A DNA stretch of 64,000 nucleotides from Chalara sp. BL73 (taxonomy: Eukaryota; Ascomycota; Leotiomycetes; Helotiales), in contig CAKJVC010000085.1 in the NCBI GenBank assembly GCA_918026815.1, positions 124,001 through 188,000 on the forward strand, in the 5' to 3' direction. A program made the position numbers and the translations under genes. Under the pieces are notes generated by a model. The model was not told the origin of the DNA and did not search any database. It worked only from the letters and a program-made list of their open reading frames with translations. How positions within the stretch are numbered: position 1 is the stretch's first letter; every line of letters begins with the position of its first letter. This document shows, in pieces, positions 13,498 to 25,523 of the stretch.

Positions 13498-16293
13498 ATG
13501 TCCTTGCGCTCTCCACGCTCGCCATCATTCAATCGCAGTGGATTTCAGGCGCTACCCAATAACGAAAATCAAGCCTCCAACATGCCCTTCGAAGCCGACA
13601 ACGGCATCCCCCTCTCCAACATCAAGACCAATGCCTCTTCCACGACAGGAGCCCGCAGGCCTGGCGAAGAAGCGCCATACCAATCGCCGTCCCATGACGA
13701 GAAGACGGGCTTGTTTCACAGACGTGGTGCGGGCGGGAAGAGAAAGCTGAAGAAGCTGGACAGCAAGAATAGGGTTGGCACAGATGGCGAAGAGGTCCAG
13801 GTCAATGGTCTAGGCAGGCTGTATAACAAGATTGTCAATTTCTCGGTGGTGACGCGCTACATGGTTTTCGTTATCCCCGTGGGCATCATTCTCGCGGTAC
13901 CGATTGTGCTCTATGCCGTGCTCACTGAAGCCCCCAAGACACCTGAAGAGAGGGACAATCGATTGTTTGTGAATACCGGGGTCCGCGGTGTCTTTTTCTG
14001 GACATGGATCGAGGTCGTATGGCTCAGTATCTGGATCTCGAAATTGTTTGCCAAGTTCATGCCTTATATCTTCATGGCTCTGTGCGGTGTCGTCAGCTCT
14101 GGAACGAGAAAATATGCCAGCATTATCAAGGCCGTCGAAATCCCGCTGTCCTTCGTGCTGTGGGCTGTTACCTCTCTTGTTACGTTTACGGCCTTGACGT
14201 CCGCGAGCATTAATGACACGCCGCAGAAGAACTGGGTGAACATTGTTAAGAAGCTGCTTGGCCCAGCGCTCATTGGTTGCATTATCTTCCTGGTTGAGAA
14301 GGTATTGGTGCAGATGCTTAGTATCAGCTACCACAAGCGATCGTTCTCAGGGCGGATTCGGGATTCGAAGCAGGCGATTCATCTTCTGGGATTGCTGTAC
14401 GACGCTTCGAGAGCACTCTTCCCGATGTATTGTCCAGAGTTTAAGGAAGAAGACTATATCATTAATGATAGCATTGACGCCATAATTGCCAAGTCTACTG
14501 GACAGTCGGGGACTGCAACGCCATTGAAGCTGATTGGAAAAGTTGGTCATGTTGGTGATAAGATCACCTCTGTATTTGGAAACATCGCATCAGAAATCAC
14601 TGGGAAAGAGGTTTTCAATCCCACCTCAGCACATTCGATTGTTATCGAGGCTCTGGAGAAGACTAGATCCTCTGAGGCTCTTGCTAAGCGATTGTGGATG
14701 TCGTTTGTGATTGAAGGCAGGGATGCACTCTTTGCGGATGATATTGCTGAAGTTCTTGGCCCTAGTCGAAGAGAAGAGGCAGAGGAATGCATGCATTTCT
14801 TGGATAATGACTCAAATGGTGATATCAGTTTGGACGAGATGATTATGAAAGTTGTCGAGATTGGCCGGGATCGGAAATCGATTCAAGCAAGCATGCGAGA
14901 TGTTGGACAGGCTATTGGAGTCTTAGACAATGTAGTCTGTGTCATCCTCTTCGTCATTGTCATCTTCATTTTCGGTACGTTTTCTCTCGCCATTTTCCTA
15001 CGAGCTTTCTAACATAAAACAGTCGCTTTCCAAAATGCCAACTTCGTGACAACCCTTGCGACCGCCGGTACCACGCTCCTCTCGCTGTCCTTTGTCTTCG
15101 CCGCCTCCGTCCAAGAATTCCTTGGTTCATGCATCTTCCTTTTCATCAAGCATCCATTCGACGTCGGTGACCGTGTCGATATCGAGGGCAAGCTTCTCGT
15201 CGTAGAGCAGATCTCCCTTCTCTACACTATCTTCAAGCGTATCGACTGCATGAAGATGGTTCAATCACCTAATATTGTGCTTAACAACCTCTGGGTAGAA
15301 AACATCACGCGCTCTAAGGCGATGAAAGAGCAACTAGATATGTTCATTTCCTTCGACACCTCTCTTGAAGATATTGAACTTCTCCGTTCAGAAATGGAAG
15401 CCTTTGTTCGACACCCAGACAACGCAAGAGACTTCCAACCCGACATCACGCTTGAAGCAACAGGGATTGGAAACATGGATAAAATCCAACTCAAAGTGGA
15501 GATCTGCCATAAATCCAACTGGCACAACGAGACAGTGCGGGCGGCTCGTAGATCAAAATTCATGTGTGCCCTCGTTCTTGCCCTGCGTAAAGTCCCTATT
15601 TATGCTCCGGGTGGAGGTGGCGAGCCTTTGGGAGGCCCTAATAACCCCGGCTATAGCGTCTCGGTCACCGATGCCGAAGCAGTATCTGCACGAGAAAAGG
15701 CAGCTACAACAAAGGAAGGCAAGCGTTTGGTCCCTACTAAGAAAGCTGAACCGCCTTCTGAGACTGCAGATGGAAATTTGGGTTCGGCAAGTGAGGCTCA
15801 AGCAGCTGATGCGTTGAATTCGAGAAAACCAGCGATGGACGCTGCGCATAAGGATGGTGACCTTGATGTGGGAGAGCGGTGGAACGCCCCGTCTTCGGAG
15901 TCGAGGACAAGTCTAGATCAACAGCGTAGCAACGACATCGACAATTTGCGAGAAGGGCTCATGCAACGGCAGTCTACTCGCGGTAGGAGGAGACCTGGAG
16001 AAAGTGCTCCTTCCCTGCCTGAGATTGGTACAGGTCCCGGTTTCATTCTCACCCAACCCAGCCCCAGAGGCAATACGTTTGAAAGCTTGAGGGAAGGTGA
16101 CGAGGAGGAGAACGTAGGCATGAACCAGCCTACGGTGTATCAAGGCGCCCCTGGATATGATATGTATCCTGCCACGAGCCAGGGGAGTGCCCAACAAGGG
16201 AGACAGCAATCACAAACGTCAAGAAGGTTGAGTCTGAATTTTCGGCCGCAAAAGAGTACTCAGAGTGGGCAGGGCGGTCAAGGGCCGCAATGA
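13498..16293 (+). CDS. MscS-family mechanosensitive ion channel with EF-hand (fungal Msy type)
   Basis: Exons 13498-14974 and 15023-16293 give 915 residues. A polar N-terminus of ~120 residues is followed by several membrane helices (VTRYMVFVIPVGIILAVPIV and later ones). A canonical EF-hand loop DNDSNGDISLDE occupies residues 436-447. Helices flanking the intron (VVCVILFVIVIFIFVAFQNA) lead into the MscS pore and beta domain, with LATAGTTLLSLSFVF, QEFLGSCIFLFIKHPFDVGD and NNLWVENITRSKAM. The ~300-residue tail is polar and low-complexity. Fission-yeast Msy1 and Msy2 share this EF-hand plus MscS layout and regulate Ca2+ during hypo-osmotic shock in the ER. A similar internal-membrane role is likely here. 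The start at 13498 (MSLRSPRSPSF) is the first in-frame ATG. Confidence 0.94.
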
Positions 16294-17247
16294 CGGCTGC
16301 ACGAAACAAATGAAAATAGAACCCGGTAATTTAGAACGCTTAATTGAATAACGCCGATATATCGGATAGATGATAGCCCTGGTGGCAGATAAATACTTAG
16401 ATACTGGGGAGTCTTAAGGATGAAGATGTATATGTCAACGCCAGGTCACTCCTCAAATACCAGGCTTAAGAATAGGATTGATAGATAATTCGAAACCTTC
16501 CATGTACAGTCTCTCTTCTCTTTACATTAGTGCTTTTCCCCTTGTTTCTTGATATCTAGATTGATATATATCGAGACTTGTTTATTATCTACTCTTACTC
16601 TTTTTTTTTTTAAGTTAAATCCACATTTGCGCATCGAACATCACCCTAAACTACGTGGCGGGTCTAGCCATGACAGTATATCATCAACTCATGAAGAATG
16701 CAGCTGTTCCAAGGTCGGTCCGGGCCCAGGCACGCGCGAACAGTGTGGTGATTAGTCATGCAGTAACTGAACTTAAGCGAGCGAGCCCTGAACATCAACA
16801 ACAACCCGCATTTCAGGAGGATCAGAGCCACGATATACAACTCAAAAGAAGCATTCTTATCTTCGACCCTGATGCAACACCATATAATACTATTTTAGAG
16901 GTCCGTTAAGAAAATTTTAGGTAGAGTTTTGTTAGTTACGGTGCGACTTCGATTTGTTCGATAGGATACTATGGCCCTAAATCTCCCAAGCTTGTTACCA
17001 CGGGAAATACTAGGATGTGGTCCCGGCTGCCCAAAGAACATGAATACCTCTGCGGTGTGCTTCCTTCTACAATGCTAGATTAGATGTAAGCCAACGCAAA
17101 GATCTCTATGAAGCACCCCAAGCAAACTTCCTCTTTCAGGTCCTTCATTAGGAATGCCAAAAATCAAGCGACCCGATCTCTAAAGCGGTGCTCAAGTCCA
17201 CGCGTATGTCTCGGCGGGGCCGAGACGAACTATGCCGTGCTAAAGCC
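16294..17247. other. Intergenic between convergent genes
   Basis: This contains the 3' flank of the channel gene and an AT-rich spacer. A plus-strand frame at 16655-16909 (84 codons) includes a polar stretch (ISHAVTELKRASPEHQQQ) but no family I know, and I do not call it a gene. Confidence 0.4.
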
Positions 17248-17903
17248 CTATAAACCAGGGATGAGTAACTCCCTTCCGTTTGAGGCTTGGCTCAGGAATG
17301 CCATCGCCACGTGGTTCGAGAACGAGTGTAAATTTTTACCGTACGTCTCGAACCACTGTTTAGTCCCTTCGTGTTCTGAGAGCATTTCCACGAACCAGTC
17401 CTGAGAAACCGGGTCCATACTGTTGAACGTTTTTTGTTCGTGAAAACGAGTACGGTCATCTAACAACTTGGCCGCTCCCTGGCGTATGATGCGTTAGCTT
17501 TTGGGTCTCTTTGGCCTCCCGTATCCTTCCTTTCCCTGGCGGAGTGATATGACTCGGGGGGGGGGGGGGGGGGGGGGAAGGTTACTATTGTACTTACAAG
17601 CAAAAGGTTATAGACCTTAGGTTCCGGAACCATCTCAAGCTCCTCCATAAGTTCCTTCCATGGCATGTACTCAAAGCGAGCGATCGTCTCGTTGCGCTCA
17701 CCCTTGTGCTTGGGGCAATACCCACCCAGTTCGTCACTGTACTCCACATTGTCTATTCGGTCTTTGCAATTTCCTTGGACAGATTTCTCGCATATACCGG
17801 TTTTTCGCCATATGCCGCGGTTGCGGCGGGGGGGTTGTGGATCCTCACCATCCTGCCAATGGCATTGGCAAGCCTTATGTGCGGTTATCGACCATAAGCA
17901 CAT
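17248..17903 (-). CDS. Unrecognised two-exon protein, Cys-rich N-terminal half
   Basis: Exon 1 17903-17598 and exon 2 17478-17248 join in phase 0 across a GT-AG intron (donor GTAAGT at 17597, branch CTAAC, acceptor CAG at 17479) to give 178 residues. The first half holds several Cys and His (KACQCHW, TGICEKSVQGNC, GGYCPKH). The second half is helical and charged: FEYMPWKELMEELEMVPEPK, then after the junction GAAKLLDDRTRFHEQKTF and DWFVEMLSEHEGTKQWFETY. The smooth continuation across the splice supports a real gene. The start is uncertain because the frame stays open upstream of the ATG and another 5' exon is possible. The intron contains a run of 22 C on the coding strand. I do not recognise the family. 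Confidence 0.55.
17556..17577. repeat. Homopolymer G22 (C22 on the coding strand of an intron)
   Basis: Twenty-two consecutive G on the plus strand, inside the intron of the 178-residue protein gene. As a C-run between donor and branch site it could act like a pyrimidine tract. Its exact length is likely unstable between isolates and hard to sequence. Confidence 0.95.
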
Positions 17904-20660
17904 GTTACCGATGGATGTTGACTGGTTCTGGGGTGGTCTAATTATGTAGATGATATATTCGCCTAGTTATGCTTGCTAGTTTTTTTCAAGTTGTGGCTTC
18001 TAACTGTGTTAATGAACCTTCTTGAGATCAGATCATAAAGTTCTTTGCTGATTTGAAATAATGCAGACGTGGACCAAATTTCGTGTTGTTTATACGTTGA
18101 TATGCTTGAATCACAGATTAACTCTCTTTGTGATTGTGACTTGTATCTTTTCAGTTTCTGAATAGCCATTCTGCGTATAAGATACAGCATTCTGAATTAT
18201 TCATACTTCCTGTGAACTGCGTGAAGTAATTTGTGCCGTTTATCCCTTCTAGTAATGGATGGATGTTGAAAATCTTCCGGTCAAACTATGGTGGTAACAC
18301 GGATCCAACGTTAAGCGTTTTAATTTGAGAATGAATATGATGGCCTAGATAGTATCTCTTCAAACAGCCAATCTGACCGCGACATAACAGAGTTTCCAAG
18401 AAAGAGTGGTTTTCAGGACTCCGATATAAGAGCTGTGAAACACAGGGAATTTATTTTATCATATGTAAGAAAGCGCTTCCATATTCTTAAGATGAGCTCT
18501 CTGCTTCACTGTAAACATAATATTCTGAACTAGCTTATAAACGGAATTGGATAAGTGGCATTGCAATTCATTGACTACATAGACCTGCCCCCCCCCCCCC
18601 CCCCAAAGCAAATTAAATATTGTCAAAGCCAAAAGGGCGTTCTATTGATCTATTCTAGAAATACTAAAAGGATTACAGCAAGGGCACATAATATACCAGT
18701 GGATCACCGCCGGTGCAAGCAAGATTTCGTGCTCTGGGAAATCAATTTGATAGCCACGATGGTGCGAGATTGGAGTGCGTGAATGGTATTGCTATCATGG
18801 GAAATGCCCTTCGAACAGCCTCTATCGGTGGGCTACTGTATCTGACTCTTGGTAACTTCCTACGCTGCCCTCACGTGCCATCAACGCTCCTATCCAGTGT
18901 CATTGCTCAACATGCCGTGCACTTGAAATGCCCTGCCTATTGTCAGGTACTTTTTCCACCGCACCGCGAGAGATGTAGTAGAATTCTACATGGACTGCCG
19001 CTCGGAGTCAAAGCGATTGCAGAACGGCAGAGCCTGGGCTAGATGTTGGTAAACGAAGGAATCGATTCCATATTTAGCGTGAAGAAACCTTCATTCAGGC
19101 GCACCCCTTGGGAGACGACGGCTGGGGAGAAAGTTAAAGAAAGAACGACATGCTGAAATTCATAGTCTGTTCCCGCCACCTGAGTTTGGCCTGCCCAATG
19201 GAATTGGCCTTGACCTCCGGATACTCTCGCTCGTTTATTGTTATGTGGTCCTTCTTAGTCCGTAGATGGCTTTGCAATGTTCGCTATGAACAGAGTTCTA
19301 AATTAGAGAAATCTGTTGGAGTTAGGAAGGTCAGGGGTTCGCTTGTGCAATTACTGAAAGCAGGTTTCTATAGCCTGTGACCAAGGGGTGTATGGTTAAG
19401 GGATATTGTTGGTTGCATAATTTCGGCTGCTTGGTAAGAAAAGCCAGATGCTAAACAGGGGGCAGCTTGGTCAGTTGAGATGCAGGGTACGGTTTAATTG
19501 TATCTGCTGGTGTTCGGCGTAATGCTTTAGCAACCCCGTTCATCCTGAATGAGGAACAATGGTTGAAATTTGGTATGGTTTGGCTGATGGAGAGGGAATT
19601 CTAAGCATGAGAGGTGTGGCGGTAGCATATGTTTTTTCTTTTTGATTAGGTTTCAGAGAGCGGTTTCATTTTACGAATAGGAAATTAAGGACTCTACTTC
19701 GTTAATCTTAGTTTCTTCTATGTGTGCATCGGTACCGTTGGGACAAAGCCCAAGCATGGCAAGAAAAGGCTGTCATGAATTGGGCTGTTAGTCACGTACC
19801 ACTGTGTACTCTGTCGTATGTGATTATGTGACATAGCACACTTCCAACGCACGATTTTCTGATATACATAGAGTATGTTCCACGGAAGTCCAGATCTGAA
19901 TGGTTTATGTCCATCCATATAACATGGCTGTTATTAGTTGTCGGGCGGATTGGGAGCGGATCGGTATCTTCCATTGATTAATCAGCACGTATGACTACTC
20001 CAATTTTATCATCACAAAAGAGAATACGCTTACACTTTATAAACTATCCGAAGGCATATGATATTTTCTAGTTTCGTATGTTTCCCTAGCGAAAAGTTCC
20101 TGCCAAGGATCTACCCCTGTAACGTATCAATGACGCAGACAAATTACTGGGCTTTGTTACGGAAGGGTAATTCCACTGGGAACTAACCAACATCACCAAT
20201 AGATAGATCCTCCAAGCCCCCTGAAGACAATAGGGAGAGGAGAGCATTCTATGCAAGACCATATCGATAGACTATTCTGAATAACTCCTAATATTTGGTG
20301 GTGAGGGGCACGATTGGCCAAGCCCCCGCGTCCGCACATCAAGCTTTATTGCCAAGCATTTGAAACAGCTCATCCTTGTCAACAGCATACGTCGTTCGTT
20401 GTTGTAAGGTTTTCCCTCTACTCGACTTTACAGTACACAAAAACAGCCTGTCTCGCCAGGCCCCCCAGCGCCAGGCGCAGGTGGGGTGATAACCAACGAC
20501 TACTTAAACCTGCACAATCTCCTCCTCACCTCCTCTTTAACTTCTTAATTCTCGCTCCCCTGCTTTACTTTTTGCTCTCCCTTTCCTCTCTGTTGCGGTG
20601 CCGCCTCGAATTAAAAGAACCAATTACCCCGCGACAAAGGACCTATAAGAAATCGCTATC
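17904..20660. other. 2.8-kb intergenic region upstream of glutamate decarboxylase
   Basis: No supported gene. Frames at 18713-19042 and 19150-19380 lack recognisable motifs. A C17 run lies at 18588-18604. From about 20310 the sequence becomes CT-rich and forms the promoter and leader of the downstream gene; a 119-codon frame there (20314-20673) runs across the true ATG in another frame and is not coding. Confidence 0.45.
18588..18604. repeat. Homopolymer C17
   Basis: Seventeen consecutive C on the plus strand in intergenic sequence, resembling the runs at 17556-17577 and 36135-36153. Confidence 0.95.
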
Positions 20661-22395
20661 ATGGTTCATCTAGCAAAGATTCCCTCCGACAAACATGTCA
20701 ATGCCCCCCTGGTCGAGGGCTTGGAGAAGCTTACCCTCGAAGGATCCGGTGATGATTCCTTCACTACCACCGTCTATGGCAGCAGATTTGCAGCCCAGGA
20801 CCTTCCCAAGTTCGAGATGCCCGAGACCGAGATGCCAAAGGAGGTTGCATATCGGATGATCAAGGATGATCTGAGCTTGGATGGCAACCCAATGCTGAAG
20901 TATGTCCTCAGTCCTGATCTCTGTGCCATTCACACAGCACATCAAGCGGTTTTGAGGCCGACACTAACAATGCCGGGTGTAGCTTGGCCAGCTTCGTCAC
21001 TACATACATGGTACGTCTTCTCTTCAATCCAGGAGCAATTGCAGACCTAGAATTAAGAAACATATAGGAAAAAGAAGTCGAAGACCTCATGGCCGAGTCT
21101 TTTTCTAAAAACTTCATCGACTACGAAGAATATCCGCAGTCTGCCGACATCCAGAATCGCTGCGTCTCTATGATTGGCAGACTGTTCAATGCTCCGACAG
21201 ATGCCTCTCATTCATCTGCAGTGGGAACATCCACTGTCGGATCCTCCGAAGCCATCATGCTTGGCGTCCTCGCTATGAAGAAGCGTTGGCAGAATAAGCG
21301 GAAGGCCGAGGGCAAGGATTACAGCAAGCCGAATATTGTCATGAACTCTGCGGTGCAGGTATGTTGGGAGAAAGCTGCGAGGTACTTCGAGGTCGAGGAG
21401 AAGTATGTTTTCTGTACAGAAGATCGCTATGTGATTGATCCAGAAGAGGCTGTCAACCTCGTGGACGAGAATACGATTGGTATTTGCGTCATCCTTGGAA
21501 CAACTTATACTGGGCAATATGAGGACGCAAAAGCTATTAATGACCTGCTTATCGATAAGAACATCGATACAGTCATTCATATTGATGCTGCCTCTGGTGG
21601 GTTTGTCGCACCATTTGTGGTACCAGACCTCGAATGGGACTTCAGGCTCGAGAAAGTGGTTTCCATCAACACTTCTGGTCACAAGTATGCTCCTCTTTCC
21701 ATTCATATTTGCAACGTCTGACAAGGCATAGATACGGGCTAGTCTACCCTGGCGTTGGCTGGGTTATCTGGCGGTCTCCTGAATTTCTTCCCAAGGAACT
21801 TGTCTTCAATATCAACTATCTCGGCGCCGATCAGGCTTCGTTCACCCTCAACTTCTCCAAAGGTGCCTCCCAAGTTATTGGACAATATTACCAGCTGATC
21901 CGTCTCGGCAAGCACGGTTACCGCTCCATCATGGGCAATCTTACACGTACTGCAGACTATCTTTCTGATTCCCTAGAACAACTTGGCTTTATTATCATGT
22001 CTGAGAAAAAAGGAAAGGGCTTACCGCTTGTGGCATTTAGATTGGACAAAAAGAAAGGAAAACACTACGATGAATTCGCGTTGGCACATCAGCTTAGAGG
22101 CAGATCATGGGTCGTTCCTGCATACACTATGGCGCCGAATACGAAAGATCTCAAAATGTTGCGCGTTGTTGTCAGAGAAGATTTCTCGAAGTCAAGATGT
22201 GATCAACTGCTCCAGGACATTAAGTTGTGCCTTGGTATCTTGGACGACATGGATAAAAAGAGTATCAAGGAACACCAGGAGTATATCAAGAGCCATGTAA
22301 GCCATAGTGGCAAGGCGAAGCATGGACACAACGATTACAAGGATGAGAAACATAGTCTTCAGGGCAAGACCGGCAAAACCCATGCTGTGTGCTAA
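20661..22395 (+). CDS. GAD1: Glutamate decarboxylase (PLP-dependent)
   Basis: Exons 20661-20899, 20983-21010, 21068-21684 and 21732-22395 give 515 residues. It converts glutamate to GABA and CO2 in the cytosol. Family signatures are [15 protein letters not shown] (spanning the 28-base second exon), [50 protein letters not shown] and [16 protein letters not shown]. The PLP lysine is Lys295 in SGHK, interrupted by the last intron. [12 protein letters not shown] and [10 protein letters not shown] near the C-terminus also fit. The C-terminal ~55 residues are Lys/His-rich and polar, as in fungal orthologues. GAD usually feeds the GABA shunt and stress or conidiation responses. A GABA-permease-like gene lies 34 kb away in the same window, but nothing links the two beyond that. 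Confidence 0.96.
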
Positions 22396-23433
22396 AACTT
22401 TTAGGATGGTGTAGTTGGTGGAATTGACGGATGGGGTTGGGTGATTAAAAGGATACATGCGATGAGTTTATGGAAATGAGAAATGATGAACTTTTGATGA
22501 AGTATCTCCCCTTGAGAGCAGAAGTTCTGATGCTTAGGGTGAAGTCCGTATGATGGCCCTCATGTGTCATTGCTGTCTCCGGAATGCGCGATCCTCTCTC
22601 GCGCCTTGTCGCCATTTTCGCTTCTCGATCAACTCCACATTTATGATCAGCTTGATAGTCGTGTTCGCCGTTTGTATCACATTTACCGCTCAATCGCGCA
22701 GGGGCCCTTAATTTTGAAAGAACCCTATCCATCTTTGCGGTCATAGAATACCGGTTCGGTGGTTCAAATCGAGTGTTGGAGGCTTGTAAGCGGTAAATTC
22801 GGTATAATTCTTTTTTTCTCCATCAAATGAATCCTCTCACTTCCTACCTCCAACTTCCCATCTTAATCACAGTATGACTGCCCTCATCTTCCACCTCGAT
22901 ATGCTGTTACGTGGAAAAAATCACATGTATGTTTTACATACTGTACAAATTCAATTAGCCAGACACATGAGATAAGGATCATTATGGTTAAATTCTGTAG
23001 ATCGTCGTACCTTTATGTAGCAAGGCTTATACTAAAGAAAACTAACTATTTTAACGTAGTACAAGAATTTAAATATTGAGCCATTGACCTTATGCCACAG
23101 CTGCATTATTAATGGTTCGGCTAAATAGAGGCAAGCTTGTCTGGGCAAAGAGCACCTCAAATCCCAATACACGTAATTTGCTTGCGGCTCACACCTTTTT
23201 CTTGAGCTTGTATCATGATTATTTCTTTCCCGGACGCGTTATTTGGCATCGAAAGATATCGGTCGAGTGTAAGTGTTCGTCTATTCAGCGCATCTTACCA
23301 ATATAGGCAGGTGGGTTCGATGGGCGGATAAGAAGAATGGGATGTCTGGAATATTAAATACTGGTGTTCGAGCGTGCTGGCAACCAGTTCGAGCTATGTT
23401 TCAGGACATTTCCAATCTAGCTATCCTGTGCTA
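22396..23433. other. Intergenic, no gene seen
   Basis: This contains the 3' flank of the decarboxylase gene and the promoter of the DUF885 gene. A sequence at about 22760 resembles a tRNA B box, but no cloverleaf can be drawn around it. Confidence 0.4.
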
Positions 23434-24755
23434 ATGACGAGGACGACGAGGAACATGCAACTTCCCGTGCGTCAAGCGACGAATGTGACCCGCGACCACT
23501 ATGAAAGCGACGTGGTGGAAGAGGAGAGCATGCGCGATAGAATAGAACGTGTTTCTGCGGATTTACGCGACCTGAAGCTTTTCTATAATATCGAGTACTC
23601 TCCTCGGCGGACAGCGCGCCTGAAAGAGTATTACACCGGCGAATTGGCAGGCCTTAAGGACGTGTCGTTTGACACAATCAATCAAGATGCGAAGATTGAT
23701 TATTTACTACTGAAGAACAATCTTGAGAGACAGCTTCAGCAGCTGGATCTCGAGGCTGCGAAAGATAAGGAGACCGAGCCCCTCCTTCCCTTCGCCGTTA
23801 CCATTATACGGCTTTGCGAGGAGAGACAGAGGATGGAACCAATTGATGCTAAGAAGGCGGCAACCGACATACAGGAGATTACGCAACGGGTGGTAGGAAT
23901 ACAAGGAGTAGTTTTGGCAGGAAAGATTGAGATGGACAGGACGACGGCATTTCGTGCCGCTCGCACAGTTGATCGACTGCACGAACACCTCGCAGAGTGG
24001 TTTATATTCTACAACGGATATGATCCACTATTCTCCTGGTGGGTTGTGAAGCCGTACAGCCAAGTTGACAAGGCGCTTGCGGAGTTTGCGAATGTTGTTC
24101 GAGAACATCTTGTCGGTATCACACCGGGAAATGAAGACGTCATCGTAGGGGATCCGATTGGATATGAAGGGCTGCTGGCGGAGCTGAAAGCAGAAATGCT
24201 TCCCTACACCCCGGAAGAGCTCATCAAAATCGGAGAACTGGAATATGCATGGTGCTTGACTGAGATGAAGAAAGCATCGCATGATCTCGATCCTGGTTAC
24301 GGCAAAAATTGGAAAGCGGCGCTGGAACATGTTAAGAACCTCTACGTTCCGCCTGGGAAACAAACAGAACTTATTCGCTTTCTAGCTATTGAGGCTGTCA
24401 ATTATGTCAAAGAGCGAGATATGGTCACGATACCTCCGATCTCTAATGAGTGTTGGCGTATGTTCATGATGGCACCAATGAGACAAAAGGTTTGTTTGGT
24501 TTTTTTCGAACGTAAACCCCGTAATCTAGAGTCTCGCAATAGTCTACCACCAAGACAGCTCAATGTCTCCAAAAATTGCGTACATTGACTCCCCCCCGGA
24601 AGATATAACGCTTTAGATAATACCTCCGATCCTATGTTATAGAGGCGGGCAAGCTAATTCCTGGGTTCTCATCATAGGTCAGTCCGTTTTTCTTGGGCGG
24701 CAAAGATATCATCGTCTCGTATCCAACCTCTACAATGAATCACGAGGATAAGCTA

Positions 24756-24790
<35 letters not shown>

Positions 24791-25355
24791 CAGCACAGTC
24801 TTCCACGAGTTGGTCCCAGGGCACCACCTCCAAGGTCATTATCTATCCCGCTCGAAGCCTTATCGCTTTCCTATTTTTGACACACCATTCTCCGTAGAAG
24901 GCTGGGCGCTTTACTGGGAACTAATACTCTGGGACTTGGGTTTTGCGGGGAGCCCGGAGAACCGGATTGGAATGCTTTTCTGGCGCATGCATCGATGCAT
25001 AAGAATTATCTTCTCGTTGAAGTTTCATCTGGGTCAGATGTCTCCGACAGAGTGTATAGATATGTTGGTTGATGCTGTTGGACACGAGCGTGCGAACGCA
25101 GAAGGGGAAGTAAGACGATCATTTGCTGGTGACTATTCTCCGTTGTACCAATGTGGTTACCTTCTGGGTGGATTGCAGCTGTATTCCTTACGACAAGAAC
25201 TGGTAGATGGTGGGAAGATGACACAAAAAGCCTTTCATGACAGATTCCTCAAGGAGAGTACAATTCCAATCGAGTTGTTCAGGGCTCTCTTGTGGAAAGA
25301 ACCTTTGAGGAGAGAATTCACACCTTCTTGGAGGTTCTATAAAGGTGTAGAATGA
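23434..25355 (+). CDS. DUF885-family putative metallo-hydrolase
   Basis: Exons 23434-24489 and 24678-25355 give 577 residues, the usual size for this family. Bacterial and fungal DUF885 proteins are long helical proteins with a gluzincin-like HExxxGHH motif; here it is HELVPGHHLQ at residues 395-404, with Glu supplied further on in FSVEGWALYWE. LGQMSPTECIDMLVDAVGHE and GDYSPLYQCGYLLGG follow near the C-terminus. Some relatives are peptidases, but the substrate of fungal members is generally unknown. No signal peptide is obvious. The frame is open upstream of the chosen ATG (no earlier ATG before 23434). The gene converges on the P450 (168 bases apart) and may belong to the adjacent polyketide cluster, though it could equally be a flanking gene. 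Confidence 0.85.
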
Positions 25356-25523
25356 ATCTATAATATTTATTGTCACGAACGAGACATTAAGAACACTTGG
25401 TCAAAACATTTGGACATATATTTGGACTATTCGTTACAGTATAAGGAATTTGGTTTCTCCATCAAGAAATTCAAGGACAGACTGCAGGAGATCTAAGAAT
25501 CGAGAGTATATAGCACGGAAAAT

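Noticed and set aside
13810..14334. 174-codon minus-strand frame
   Set aside because: Antisense shadow of the MscS channel gene.
20314..20673. 119-codon plus-strand frame upstream of glutamate decarboxylase
   Set aside because: It is rich in Pro, Leu and Arg from a CT-rich leader and overlaps the true ATG in another frame.
22750..22790. tRNA B-box-like GGTTCAAATC
   Set aside because: Flanking bases do not form a T-stem or an acceptor stem; no A box at the right distance.
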